64,000 nucleotides of DNA from Streptococcus macedonicus ACA-DC 198 (lineage in GTDB: Bacteria; Bacillota; Bacilli; Lactobacillales; Streptococcaceae). The translations under genes were made by a program, and so were the position numbers. The notes beneath the pieces are model-generated. The model worked only from the letters and a program-made list of their open reading frames with translations, did no database searches and was not told the DNA's origin. Where the stretch lies: assembly GCA_000283635.1 (NCBI GenBank), contig HE613569.1, positions 1,141,501 through 1,205,500 of the forward strand. The letters run 5' to 3'. Each line of letters starts with the position of its first letter. Position 1 is the stretch's first letter. Below are positions 36,595 to 44,302 of the stretch, one piece after another.

Positions 36595-36965
36595 ACTTCC
36601 GTTTTCACACAAACAGGCTTTTTCGCATTTTAGCGAAAAAGCCTGTTTTAGAGGTTGACAAAAAACACTACTGATTACATAGTGTGCTGTTCTCATGGAT
36701 TATACCATATCAATCTCCTTAATAAGGTCTTTTTAATTGAACTGTTCAAATTTCAGTTTATACATATGTTATTATACCATAATTAGCCTTTATGTTACTT
36801 TTTTACGTATCTTTGCTAAAACATCATCACCTCCTCAATGATAAACCTATTTATCAAATTTTATAACAAATAAATTGTAGCTTTAAATAAAAAAAGGCTG
36901 ATAATTCAACCTTTAAAAGATATATTTAGCTATTGATAAACAATTTTGTATAAACTATTTTTCCC
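36585..36965. promoter_or_regulatory. Control region of the restriction locus and end of relS
   Basis: No gene is supported here. Features seen: a perfect 16-bp hairpin (36611-36626 with 36633-36648); an ACACTA/TAGTGT hairpin followed by T6 on the minus strand near 36660-36685, possibly an attenuator; an extended -10 TG-G-TATAAT on the minus strand (36699-36707) as the likely mod promoter; a palindrome TTGAAC-T-GTTCAA (36737-36749) just upstream that could be an operator; a second TG-G-TATAAT near 36774-36782. Confidence 0.5.
36886..36914 (-). terminator. Terminator of relP-relR-relS
   Basis: On the minus strand AAAGGTTGA pairs with TCAGCCTTT (one G-U pair) and is followed by a T-run. It lies about 50 bp after the relS stop. 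Confidence 0.7.
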
Positions 36966-38195
36966 CTACAAACTTACTAAGAATGTAATGGTATCTCTGC
37001 TATAAGAAACGCTAATGCTTCCTTTGAAGAGTTTGACCATGGTCTGCGCCATTGACAATCCGATACCATAACCTGATTTTTTGTTATTATGTGATTCATC
37101 TTCACGGTAAAAACGTTCAAAGAATTTGCTATAATCAACATTCTTGCCTTCGGCGTAGGTATTGGAAATTTCCAAACGTGCTTTTGAGAGGCGATTAGCT
37201 TTGCTTAATTTAACTGAAACCGTTCCTCCTGCATCACAATATTTATTGGCATTATCAACCAAAAGAGTCACCAATTCAAAAAGTGATTTTTCTTCTGCTT
37301 TGACATGAATATCAGGTTGAATTTCCATGACAAATTGCTTGCCGTCTTTGATGACAGGACCTTTAAAGTCCTCGGCAGCATCTTCAGAAATTGCTGAAAA
37401 ATTCAAATCGGTCAACACGACTTCAGGTTGTTCTTCTAGACGAGCCATAGCCACCAAACTATTAATCAAGCCAGTCAAACGTTCAACTTGATCATTGGTA
37501 CTTTTTGTCCATTCTGATTCACCGTTCATCATCTCAACCAATTCATTATTAGCCGAAATAATTGCCAAAGGTGTCTTTAATTCATGCCCAGCATTCGTGA
37601 TAAAACGACGTTGTCGCTCATAATTTCGGATAAAAGGCTCAATAACCCTACCAGAAAAAATAGAAACCATGAGAACAAAGAAGACAAAACTAACCCCTGA
37701 CATCCATAAAGAAAGATGAAGCAGTGTCATATTTTCTTCAACTTGATTTGTTGAGTCTAAGACAACAATCAATTTCGAATCATCTGATTCATCCGTTACA
37801 AGATAAGAATAGGTGTGATTATTGTAACGAAAATCACCGCTCCTATCACCTGATTTATTAATCTTAGTCAGGTAACTTTCCACTTGCTCATCGGTCAAAT
37901 CAGAAATACTACTCGAATTTAACGAGGTGATATTTCCATCTTTATCAATAACAGCACTAAAATACCGATATTGAAAGAGCGTATCGACAGAAACCGTGTT
38001 GCCTAATTCGCTGGTTGCCTTGGAAACACTTGGAAACGTTCCGTCATTATCTGAAATCAAGGTTAAAATCTTGTTGATTTCATTTACCGTTTGAATATGA
38101 CGGGCAGAAATAAGCACCCCAACCACTGAAAACAAGACAATCAGAATGGCTAAAGAAGCAATCGCAATAAAACGAATCCTTAATTTTCGAAACAT
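36966..38195 (-). CDS. relS: Sensor histidine kinase of the relP operon
   Basis: Membrane kinase of 409 residues: first membrane segment about 8-30, an extracellular domain to about 160, second segment about 165-185, then the H-box RFITNAGHELKTPLAII, the N-box LVDNANKY and the G-box GYGIGLSMAQ. It lies eight bp after the response-regulator gene. The name follows the S. mutans relP-relR-relS operon, whose order is the same here. The signal is not evident from the sequence; oxidative stress has been proposed for the S. mutans system. Confidence 0.88.
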   Translation of the reverse strand: MFRKLRIRFIAIASLAILIVLFSVVGVLISARHIQTVNEINKILTLISDNDGTFPSVSKATSELGNTVSVDTLFQYRYFSAVIDKDGNITSLNSSSISDLTDEQVESYLTKINKSGDRSGDFRYNNHTYSYLVTDESDDSKLIVVLDSTNQVEENMTLLHLSLWMSGVSFVFFVLMVSIFSGRVIEPFIRNYERQRRFITNAGHELKTPLAIISANNELVEMMNGESEWTKSTNDQVERLTGLINSLVAMARLEEQPEVVLTDLNFSAISEDAAEDFKGPVIKDGKQFVMEIQPDIHVKAEEKSLFELVTLLVDNANKYCDAGGTVSVKLSKANRLSKARLEISNTYAEGKNVDYSKFFERFYREDESHNNKKSGYGIGLSMAQTMVKLFKGSISVSYSRDTITFLVSL

Positions 38196-38203
38196 GGCAT
38201 TAC

Positions 38204-38884
38204 CTACAATTTTTTCAACTCATAATCACCCATTTCCTCACCCTCAATCACTACATTTGCGCCGATTGATTTCAATTTTTGACGAAGGTAGGAAACGTAG
38301 ATAAAAACATAGCCATTATCAATCTCTGGGTCATCTTTGTCATTTGCCCAAACATGGTTAAAAATTTGGTCGGTTGATAATTTCTTGCCTACATTGAGCA
38401 TGAAGAATTCCAGCATTTTAGATTCTTTAACTGCTAGGCGAATGGTGTTTTGACTGACAAGTTCCTGTTCACCAACATTCAAAGTAACTGTTCCAACGGT
38501 CAAAATATTAGACGTGAAATTGGTATCCACACGACGTGACATTGACCGCAAACGCGCTAATAGTTCTTTTAATGAAAAAGGTTTGGTCAAATAATCATCT
38601 GCTCCAGCATCTAAGCCTGTCACACGGTCATCAACTTCAGCCATAGCAGTCAACATAATAATGTGTGACTGGTTGCCTGTTTGACGAATTTCTTGCACAG
38701 CTTCAATGCCAGATTTGACAGGCATCATAATATCCATGACCATAACATCATAGGCATTTTCATTTGCCATATCAATAGCTGCCTGTCCATCATAAACCGA
38801 ATCTACATCATAACCTTCATGGGTTAACGCCGTAGTCAACACACGATTCATTTGAATTTCATCTTCTGCAACTAATATTTTCAT
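38204..38884 (-). CDS. relR: OmpR-family response regulator of the relP operon
   Basis: The 226-residue product has a receiver domain with the acidic pair EDE near 7, phospho-acceptor Asp in VMVMDIMMP near 51 and Lys in LTKPFSLKELLARL near 103, then an OmpR-type winged helix with a YVSYLRQKL recognition region. It lies between relP and relS, 29 bp from the first and eight from the second, in the same order as in S. mutans. Confidence 0.88.
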   Translation of the reverse strand: MKILVAEDEIQMNRVLTTALTHEGYDVDSVYDGQAAIDMANENAYDVMVMDIMMPVKSGIEAVQEIRQTGNQSHIIMLTAMAEVDDRVTGLDAGADDYLTKPFSLKELLARLRSMSRRVDTNFTSNILTVGTVTLNVGEQELVSQNTIRLAVKESKMLEFFMLNVGKKLSTDQIFNHVWANDKDDPEIDNGYVFIYVSYLRQKLKSIGANVVIEGEEMGDYELKKL

Positions 38885-38913
38885 ATGCTATCTCCTATCA
38901 TAGCTCATATTCA

Positions 38914-39537
38914 TTAATCTTGGGAGCTTTCTTGGATGAGGTTTCGAATGGTTTGCATGGTCAAATCACAAGACGCTAATTCATCTGCGCAGCGTTTGAG
39001 CTCACGAACAATCCGTTTCGGGTCTTTAATATCATGCTTATAATTCATTTGATGTTCCAAACTAGCCCAAGAATCCATAGCAATGGTGCGAAGCTGTATT
39101 TCAATAAAGTATGAGCCCTGCTTATTTCCCAAACAATCAGGATAAGGCGTCACAACTTCTACTATCAAATGGTAAGAACGATAGCCATTTGGTTTCGCAT
39201 TTTTGATGTAATCTTTTTCAGCAACAATGGTGCAATCATCAAAAGAACGGATAAGGTCCACTAAGGTATAAATATCATCAACAAAACCACATACTATCCG
39301 CAGACCAATACTATCACGCACTTTTTTCAAAGCAGACTCGGTTGTTACTGGAAAATTTTTGCGTTGACACTTCTCTGTCATACTTTCAGGTGTCTTAACG
39401 CGAGCGATAAAATGTTCAAACAGCTTATAACCAGTCTCTTTTTTTACCTCATCATTTTTCTTGCAAATACGCTGACTAAAGTCCTCCAAAATCAAAGGTA
39501 GGTAATCAGCATATTCTCCATAAATCATATCTGTCAT
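38914..39537 (-). CDS. relP: Small alarmone synthetase RelP
   Basis: Makes (p)ppGpp or pGpp from GTP/GDP and ATP. The 207-residue product contains only the synthetase domain: DSIGLRIVC, KPNGYRSYHLIVEV, IEIQLRTIAMDSWASLEHQM. No hydrolase or regulatory domain is present, as in RelP/RelQ proteins. The two-component partners downstream identify it as RelP rather than RelQ. An extended -10 (TG-T-TATAAT, 39565-39573) precedes it. Confidence 0.9.
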   Translation of the reverse strand: MTDMIYGEYADYLPLILEDFSQRICKKNDEVKKETGYKLFEHFIARVKTPESMTEKCQRKNFPVTTESALKKVRDSIGLRIVCGFVDDIYTLVDLIRSFDDCTIVAEKDYIKNAKPNGYRSYHLIVEVVTPYPDCLGNKQGSYFIEIQLRTIAMDSWASLEHQMNYKHDIKDPKRIVRELKRCADELASCDLTMQTIRNLIQESSQD

Positions 39538-39613
39538 AACTTTTCCTAACTAGATGATAGTTTCATTATAACAGAATTCCTTATAAGAAGCTAAAAGAGG
39601 CATTTAAAAGAAC

Positions 39614-39640
39614 TAAAAAGTTGAGCAAAATGCCCAACTT
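39614..39640 (-). terminator. Terminator of the osmoprotectant ABC operon
   Basis: On the minus strand AAGTTG-GGC and GC-CAACTT pair around ATTTT and are followed by a T-run. It lies about 30 bp after the last permease gene and before the relP promoter. Confidence 0.8.
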
Positions 39641-39672
39641 CTTGGTTTGTGTTCTTATTATTGCAAGACGCA

Positions 39673-40299
39673 TTAACTCACGCTTTCGTTCTTGACTAAT
39701 TCTTCAACAAGATACAAGATGAGGTTGACTAATAAGCTTAGGGAAACAGTCAAAATGATACCCCAAAGCAATTTAGGCAAACTCATTGTGCGGAGTCCAT
39801 CAAACAAAATACTACCTAGACCGCCTGCATTAATCGTTGAGGCCATTGTTGCGATAGCAATCACTGAACTTGCTGCCAAACGTAATCCTGCAAAAATAGA
39901 GGATTGCGCCAATGGCAACTGAATTTTTGCTAATATTTGCCACCTTGTCATCCCCATACCAGTCGCCGCTTCAACAATACTGTCATCAACTTGTGTCAAT
40001 CCTGCTAAAAATGTGCGAACTAACGTATATTGCGCATAGATTACCAAAGCTATTATGGCTGTTCGCGTCCCCAAACCTGTCACAGGAATCAACAGGGCAA
40101 ACAGGGCAAAACTCGGAATAGCGTACAATAGTGATAAGACGTAAACAGAAGCCTGCCTTATTTTAGGGTAAAACAGCAAAATCACCGTGATGACACTAGC
40201 AAATAGCAAAGCAAATAGTAGGGAAAAACTCGTCAATTCAATATGTTCAATGAACGCTGTGATTAACTTATCAGAAGATGTCTTAAAATAATCAATCAT
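39673..40299 (-). CDS. Glycine betaine/choline-type ABC transporter, permease
   Basis: The 208-residue product has about five membrane segments and the loop VEAATGMGMTRWQILAKIQLPLAQSSIFAGLR typical of OpuB/OpuC inner membrane subunits. It overlaps the ATPase gene by eight bp. It is the second permease of the system and the last gene of the operon, matching the OpuCD position. Confidence 0.9.
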   Translation of the reverse strand: MIDYFKTSSDKLITAFIEHIELTSFSLLFALLFASVITVILLFYPKIRQASVYVLSLLYAIPSFALFALLIPVTGLGTRTAIIALVIYAQYTLVRTFLAGLTQVDDSIVEAATGMGMTRWQILAKIQLPLAQSSIFAGLRLAASSVIAIATMASTINAGGLGSILFDGLRTMSLPKLLWGIILTVSLSLLVNLILYLVEELVKNESVS

Positions 40300-41065
40300 A
40301 GCTAGTCCTCCACAGTTTTTCTTGTTCCTGCGCGGTTGTTATCAATTTTTGGACAAATTCATTTCCTGGATTTTTGATAATATTTTCTGGTGTGTCAAAC
40401 TGGCAAATGATACCATTATCCATGATAACCACGCGTGTTCCCAGTTTAAATGCCTCATAAATATCGTGAGTAATAAAAATAAATGTCTTTTGATTTAATT
40501 TCTGATGAATCGCTTGCAATTCCTCTTGTAAATCATTACGAGTAATGGCATCGATGGCACCAAATGGTTCATCAAATAACATGACATCAGGGTCAGCAGC
40601 TAAAGCACGCGCAACACCTATCCGCTGCTGCTGACCACCAGATAATTCACTTGGATAACGTTCGCCGTAATCCGCTGCAGGCAATTGCACCAAATCTAAA
40701 AATTCTCCCACACGATTTTCAATGCGTTCCTTATTCCAGCCCAATAACTTGGGAACAGTTGCAATATTTTCAGCAACCGTCATATGTGGAAATAAGCCGA
40801 TTTGTTGGACAACATAACCAATCTGACGACGAAGGCTAACGGAATCCATCTGCTCAATATCTTGCCCAGCAAAGAGAATCGTCCCTGACGTTGGTTCAAT
40901 CAGCTTGTTAATCATTTTTAGCATGGTTGTCTTACCAGAACCTGATGTTCCCAAAATGGTGATAAATTCGCCATTTTCAATGGTTAAGTTAATATCATTA
41001 ACAACCGTTTTATCACCATAAACTTTGCTTATATGCTCAAATTGAATCATTGTCTTTTCTGTCAT
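40292..41065 (-). CDS. Glycine betaine/choline-type ABC transporter, ATP-binding protein
   Basis: The 257-residue ATPase has Walker A GTSGSGKT near 39, Q-loop, LSGGQQQR near 142, Walker B VMLFDEPFGAID and the THDIYEA switch His. OpuCA-type subunits are usually 380-400 residues with two C-terminal CBS domains that sense ionic strength. Here the CBS part is absent, so osmotic gating of that kind is not expected. Confidence 0.9.
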   Translation of the reverse strand: MTEKTMIQFEHISKVYGDKTVVNDINLTIENGEFITILGTSGSGKTTMLKMINKLIEPTSGTILFAGQDIEQMDSVSLRRQIGYVVQQIGLFPHMTVAENIATVPKLLGWNKERIENRVGEFLDLVQLPAADYGERYPSELSGGQQQRIGVARALAADPDVMLFDEPFGAIDAITRNDLQEELQAIHQKLNQKTFIFITHDIYEAFKLGTRVVIMDNGIICQFDTPENIIKNPGNEFVQKLITTAQEQEKLWRTSYD

Positions 41066-41077
41066 AAATCTATCTTT

Positions 41078-41998
41078 CTAACCTTTTATGCTATCGTAGT
41101 ATTCTTTTGCGACATCTGTATATTCTTGACCGTCAACATCCACTTTAGCATTAAGTTCCGTAACTGTTTCAGTATCAAGTTTTGCCGAAATATTATTTAA
41201 AATGGTTTTAATATCTGGATTGTCATCCAAAATATTATCTCGCACAACGGGCGCTAAATTATAAGGTGGCCAAAATTGTTTATCATCTTCCAATAAGGTG
41301 AATTCATCCGTATTGACCAACTGACCTTCGGTCGTGTAAGCTGGCGTCACATCCGCCTCATCATTTTCAAGCACACTGTATTTCAAACTATTGTCATATA
41401 CCTTTGAAGACTTCCAATTAAAGGTACCATAAGTCTTTTCAAGTCCTGGTAAACCATCTTCACGTTCATCAAATTCCCCTTGTGAAGCAAAGCGCAGTTC
41501 ACTAGCATGAGCTTGCAAATCAGAAATCGTCTTGATGTTAAGTAAATTGGCAGTTTCTGTACGAATAACCAAACCTTGGCTATCATTTGCTGACGCGTAA
41601 TCAAGCCAAGTCAGGTTAAATCGTTCCTCATACTCTTTTTTAACAGTCTTATAAACTTTCTCTGGGTCTGTTTCCATATCCTCACCCAAAACTGACAGCA
41701 AACCAGTTCCTGTATATTCTGGATATAAGTCAATCTCATCATTGACAATCGAATTATGAATCAAAGAACTTGAAATATTTGACACACGCTTAACGTTATA
41801 ACCATTGTCCTCAAGCGCAAGCGCATAAATTTCAGCAATGACTAGATTTTCCGTAAAATCTTTCGACCCCACACGAATAGTAGTTGACGATTGCTGCGCT
41901 TCAGAAGGTTGATTATTGTGCCACGCCCAAATTCCACCAACAATTGCCACCAAAATGACTACCAATAACACTCCTGAAACCACCTTTTTATTTTTCAT
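41078..41998 (-). CDS. Glycine betaine/choline-type ABC transporter, substrate-binding protein
   Basis: The 306-residue product has an N-terminal anchor (VVSGVLLVVILVAIVGGIW) without a lipobox Cys, then the signature VGSKDFTENLVIAEIYALALE and LYPEYTGTG of OpuCC/ProX-type quaternary-amine binding proteins. It is a separate gene here; in many lactic acid bacteria the binding domain is fused to a permease. It overlaps the upstream permease gene by 11 bp. Confidence 0.9.
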   Translation of the reverse strand: MKNKKVVSGVLLVVILVAIVGGIWAWHNNQPSEAQQSSTTIRVGSKDFTENLVIAEIYALALEDNGYNVKRVSNISSSLIHNSIVNDEIDLYPEYTGTGLLSVLGEDMETDPEKVYKTVKKEYEERFNLTWLDYASANDSQGLVIRTETANLLNIKTISDLQAHASELRFASQGEFDEREDGLPGLEKTYGTFNWKSSKVYDNSLKYSVLENDEADVTPAYTTEGQLVNTDEFTLLEDDKQFWPPYNLAPVVRDNILDDNPDIKTILNNISAKLDTETVTELNAKVDVDGQEYTDVAKEYYDSIKG

Positions 41999-42623
41999 AA
42001 TGTTTTACCCCTTTTATGCTTAAATCAAAAATAATCATACTAAGGAACGACAATATCGCAACCGAACCACCACCAATTAGCAATAAGTCATAACGATAAA
42101 GTCCTAATCCTGTAAAAATCAAAGTACCAAGTCCACCTGCTCCAATATAGGTCGCCAAGGTTGCGCTAGCAATAATTTCCACCAATGCCAATTTAATGCC
42201 ATTTAAAATATGTGGCAGAGCTAACGGAAATTGGACTTTTGTTAACAATTGCGACCTTGTCATTCCAAGTCCCAAAGCTGTTTCCAGTAAATTTTCTGAA
42301 ACCGACGCAAACCCAACAATCGTATTTAATAAAATGGGTGGTATTCCCAAAATCACTAAAGCAATCAATGCAGGTAAGCGCCCCACTCCAATGAATGGAA
42401 TCAGAATAAATAGTATTCCAAGGCTTGGAATAACGCGTAGCCCTTGCGTCAAAAGCATTGACAATTGTCGTACAAACGGCTTTTCATAAGAAAAATAACC
42501 AAGTGGTAGAGCGATGATCAAAGCAGTCAACAAAGCTTCGAAACTTAGGCTAATGTGTTGCCAAACGTATCCTAAATAAGTATTTCCATTATCTGCAAAA
42601 TATGCAGCTATATCATTTAACAT
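41988..42623 (-). CDS. Glycine betaine/choline-type ABC transporter, permease
   Basis: The 211-residue product has about five membrane segments and the loop LETALGLGMTRSQLLTKVQFPLALPHILNGIK. It is the first transport gene, overlapping the MarR-like regulator gene by 11 bp and the binding-protein gene by 11 bp, so the operon is tightly coupled. Confidence 0.9.
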   Translation of the reverse strand: MLNDIAAYFADNGNTYLGYVWQHISLSFEALLTALIIALPLGYFSYEKPFVRQLSMLLTQGLRVIPSLGILFILIPFIGVGRLPALIALVILGIPPILLNTIVGFASVSENLLETALGLGMTRSQLLTKVQFPLALPHILNGIKLALVEIIASATLATYIGAGGLGTLIFTGLGLYRYDLLLIGGGSVAILSFLSMIIFDLSIKGVKHYEK

Positions 42624-43065
42624 GTTCCTTTACCTGATGACTTTCTAAAAGTTCTTTTAACCTATCAGTGAACATCCCTGTCGCTGACAATAAAACTTTC
42701 TGTTCTTCCAAAGTCAAAGCGCTCATTACTTGCGCTTCAAAATCTGTTAACAGCTCCAATAATCCAGCAGCAAATTGCTGCCCTGTTTCAGTTAAACGAA
42801 TCAACTTCTTGCGCCTGTCAATTCGGGAAGGCTCCAAATATAATATTCCTTTTTTTATATAAGTTTTAACAATTGCTTGAATCACTTGTTTCGTTAAAAA
42901 TGTTCGCTTTGCAATGCTCTCCTGTGTCATCCCATGTGGATTATGATAAATCCACATAAAAACTAATAACGATTTACTATTTAGCCCATGCTTTTTAGCG
43001 TAGCTTTCATAGAGGGAAAATTGCTCATTACGCAAACGAGCATATTTTCTAGCATTACTTATCAC
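42613..43065 (-). CDS. MarR-family regulator of the osmoprotectant operon
   Basis: The 150-residue product has a winged helix with HGMTQESIAKRTFLTKQVIQAIVKTYIKKGIL and the wing RIDRRKKLIRLTETG. It starts at GTG 43065 behind AAGGAGG, and that start lies inside the 3' end of the broken quinone oxidoreductase gene. It overlaps the first permease gene, so it very probably controls the transporter. MarR-like OpcR/GbsR proteins repress such operons in other Firmicutes. Confidence 0.88.
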   Translation of the reverse strand: MISNARKYARLRNEQFSLYESYAKKHGLNSKSLLVFMWIYHNPHGMTQESIAKRTFLTKQVIQAIVKTYIKKGILYLEPSRIDRRKKLIRLTETGQQFAAGLLELLTDFEAQVMSALTLEEQKVLLSATGMFTDRLKELLESHQVKEHVK

Positions 43066-44037
43066 TAAAATTTTCCTCCTTATTTAAAACAATGACCTTA
43101 CCAAATGCCGCAACACTATCAAGATAATCATGCGCAGCTTGAATACTATCCAAATCAAATACACGCTCAGGGCGAACTTCTACTTGTTCTTGCTCAATAT
43201 AAGTTAACATTTTCTGAATCTTATCTTGTGAAATATTGCCTGAATAAAATGTTGTTAAATAGACATTATTTTTAGTTCCATAATTGGATCAAATTCTTCC
43301 AGATACCATTTTCGTCCCAATAGACCGCAGGAACAAATAATTCCGTTTTCTTGCAAATGCCCTAGACTGTCTTTTATGGTGGCAAGTCCAACTAATTCTA
43401 AGATTTTCGTATTTTCGTAAATGACACATCCGTCTTTAGCACACCATTATTATCAATAACCAAATCATCATATCCAGCGTCCAAAAGTTGCGCTTTTTTA
43501 GCAGTATTGCGCACACTTGCATAGACGTTCACGTCAGGAAATTTAGCTTTTACCAATTTTACAAAAGCCGTCCCGACACCACTAGCACCAGCACGCACCA
43601 AAACCGTATCATGAGAAGTGATTTTTAAATTTTGATAAGCACCAAAGGCAGTATAATAAGTCTCTGGAATCGTTGCCAACGTTGCCCAATCCAACTGCGT
43701 TGAGATAGGATAAATCTGCTCATTTGACAAAAGGTCATATTCAGCATACGAGCCATCAAAATCACGTCCCATTTCTCCCATAATCGAAATGATTTTTTGA
43801 CCAACTGGCAGACGTTGCTCGTCCGTCGTCTCTTCAATGACGCCAACACATTCTATCCCAAGAATCCTTGAAAAGGTGACACTCGGCGACAAGCCTTGTC
43901 TGGTAAAATTTCAGAACGATTAATCCAAATCCCATAATTTTCACCAAAGACCAACCTGATTTCACTTGCGTTTTAGCAACCTGAGTCACCTCTAAAACAC
44001 TATTATCTCCTGCTTTGCTGACAACAACATCTTTTAC
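43055..44037 (-). pseudogene. Zinc-free quinone oxidoreductase/alcohol dehydrogenase, broken
   Basis: Pieces in several frames rebuild one protein: DVVVSKAGDNSVLEVTQVAK and SGWSLVKI at the start, then SPSVTFSRILGIECVGVIEET, VRAGASGVGTAFVKL (cofactor loop) and NVYASVRNTAKKAQLLDAGYDDLVID, then TKILELVGLATIKDSLGHL and finally VYLTTFYSGNISQDKIQKM to the stop at 43055. At least three frameshifts are needed, near 43275, 43400 and 43895. The expected start codon reads GTA. The longest open piece (43398-43892) lacks both ends. Confidence 0.85.
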
Positions 44038-44076
44038 TTTTTTCCCTCCTTTTAAACGTTTTCACAATTTTCTATC

Positions 44077-44121
44077 ATTATGTCACAATCACCAAAAATA
44101 GTCAAAAAATTTGACTATTTT
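44077..44121 (-). promoter_or_regulatory. Promoter and palindromic operator of the broken quinone oxidoreductase gene
   Basis: TTGACT (44100-44105) and TG-A-CATAAT (-10 at 44077-44082) are 17 bp apart. A perfect 12-bp inverted repeat AAAATAGTCAAA/TTTGACTATTTT with a 3-bp centre (44095-44121) covers the -35 box. It looks like a MarR- or HxlR-type operator. Transcripts from here could still reach the MarR-opu genes downstream. Confidence 0.65.
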
Positions 44122-44201
44122 CCAATTCTTAAACAAATTCCACTTTTGCTTTAAAAATTGATTGTAAGTTATATAAATGCTATTGCAAAATAAAAACAAA
44201 A

Positions 44202-44230
44202 GAAAAAGCTAGGTACTTGCCTAACTTTTT
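44202..44230 (-). terminator. Second terminator of the MarR-ABC exporter operon
   Basis: On the minus strand AGTTAGG pairs with CCTAGCT (one U-G pair) and is followed by TTTTTCTTTTG. It stands between the exporter genes and the quinone oxidoreductase promoter. Confidence 0.55.
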
Positions 44231-44261
44231 AAAATCTTTTTAACTAGAATATGCAAACAAC

Positions 44262-44302
44262 AAAAAACGAGGCTGAGCACTTGTCCCAGACTCGTTTTAG
44301 TT
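44262..44302 (-). terminator. Terminator of the MarR-ABC exporter operon
   Basis: AAAACGAG-CTG pairs with CAG-CTCGTTTT, with T-rich flanks, directly after the stop codon of the second exporter gene. Confidence 0.75.

Noticed and set aside
36655..36683. TTGACA on the plus strand as a promoter
   Set aside because: The -10 at 17 bp (CATAGT) is poor and no plus-strand gene follows for over 10 kb.
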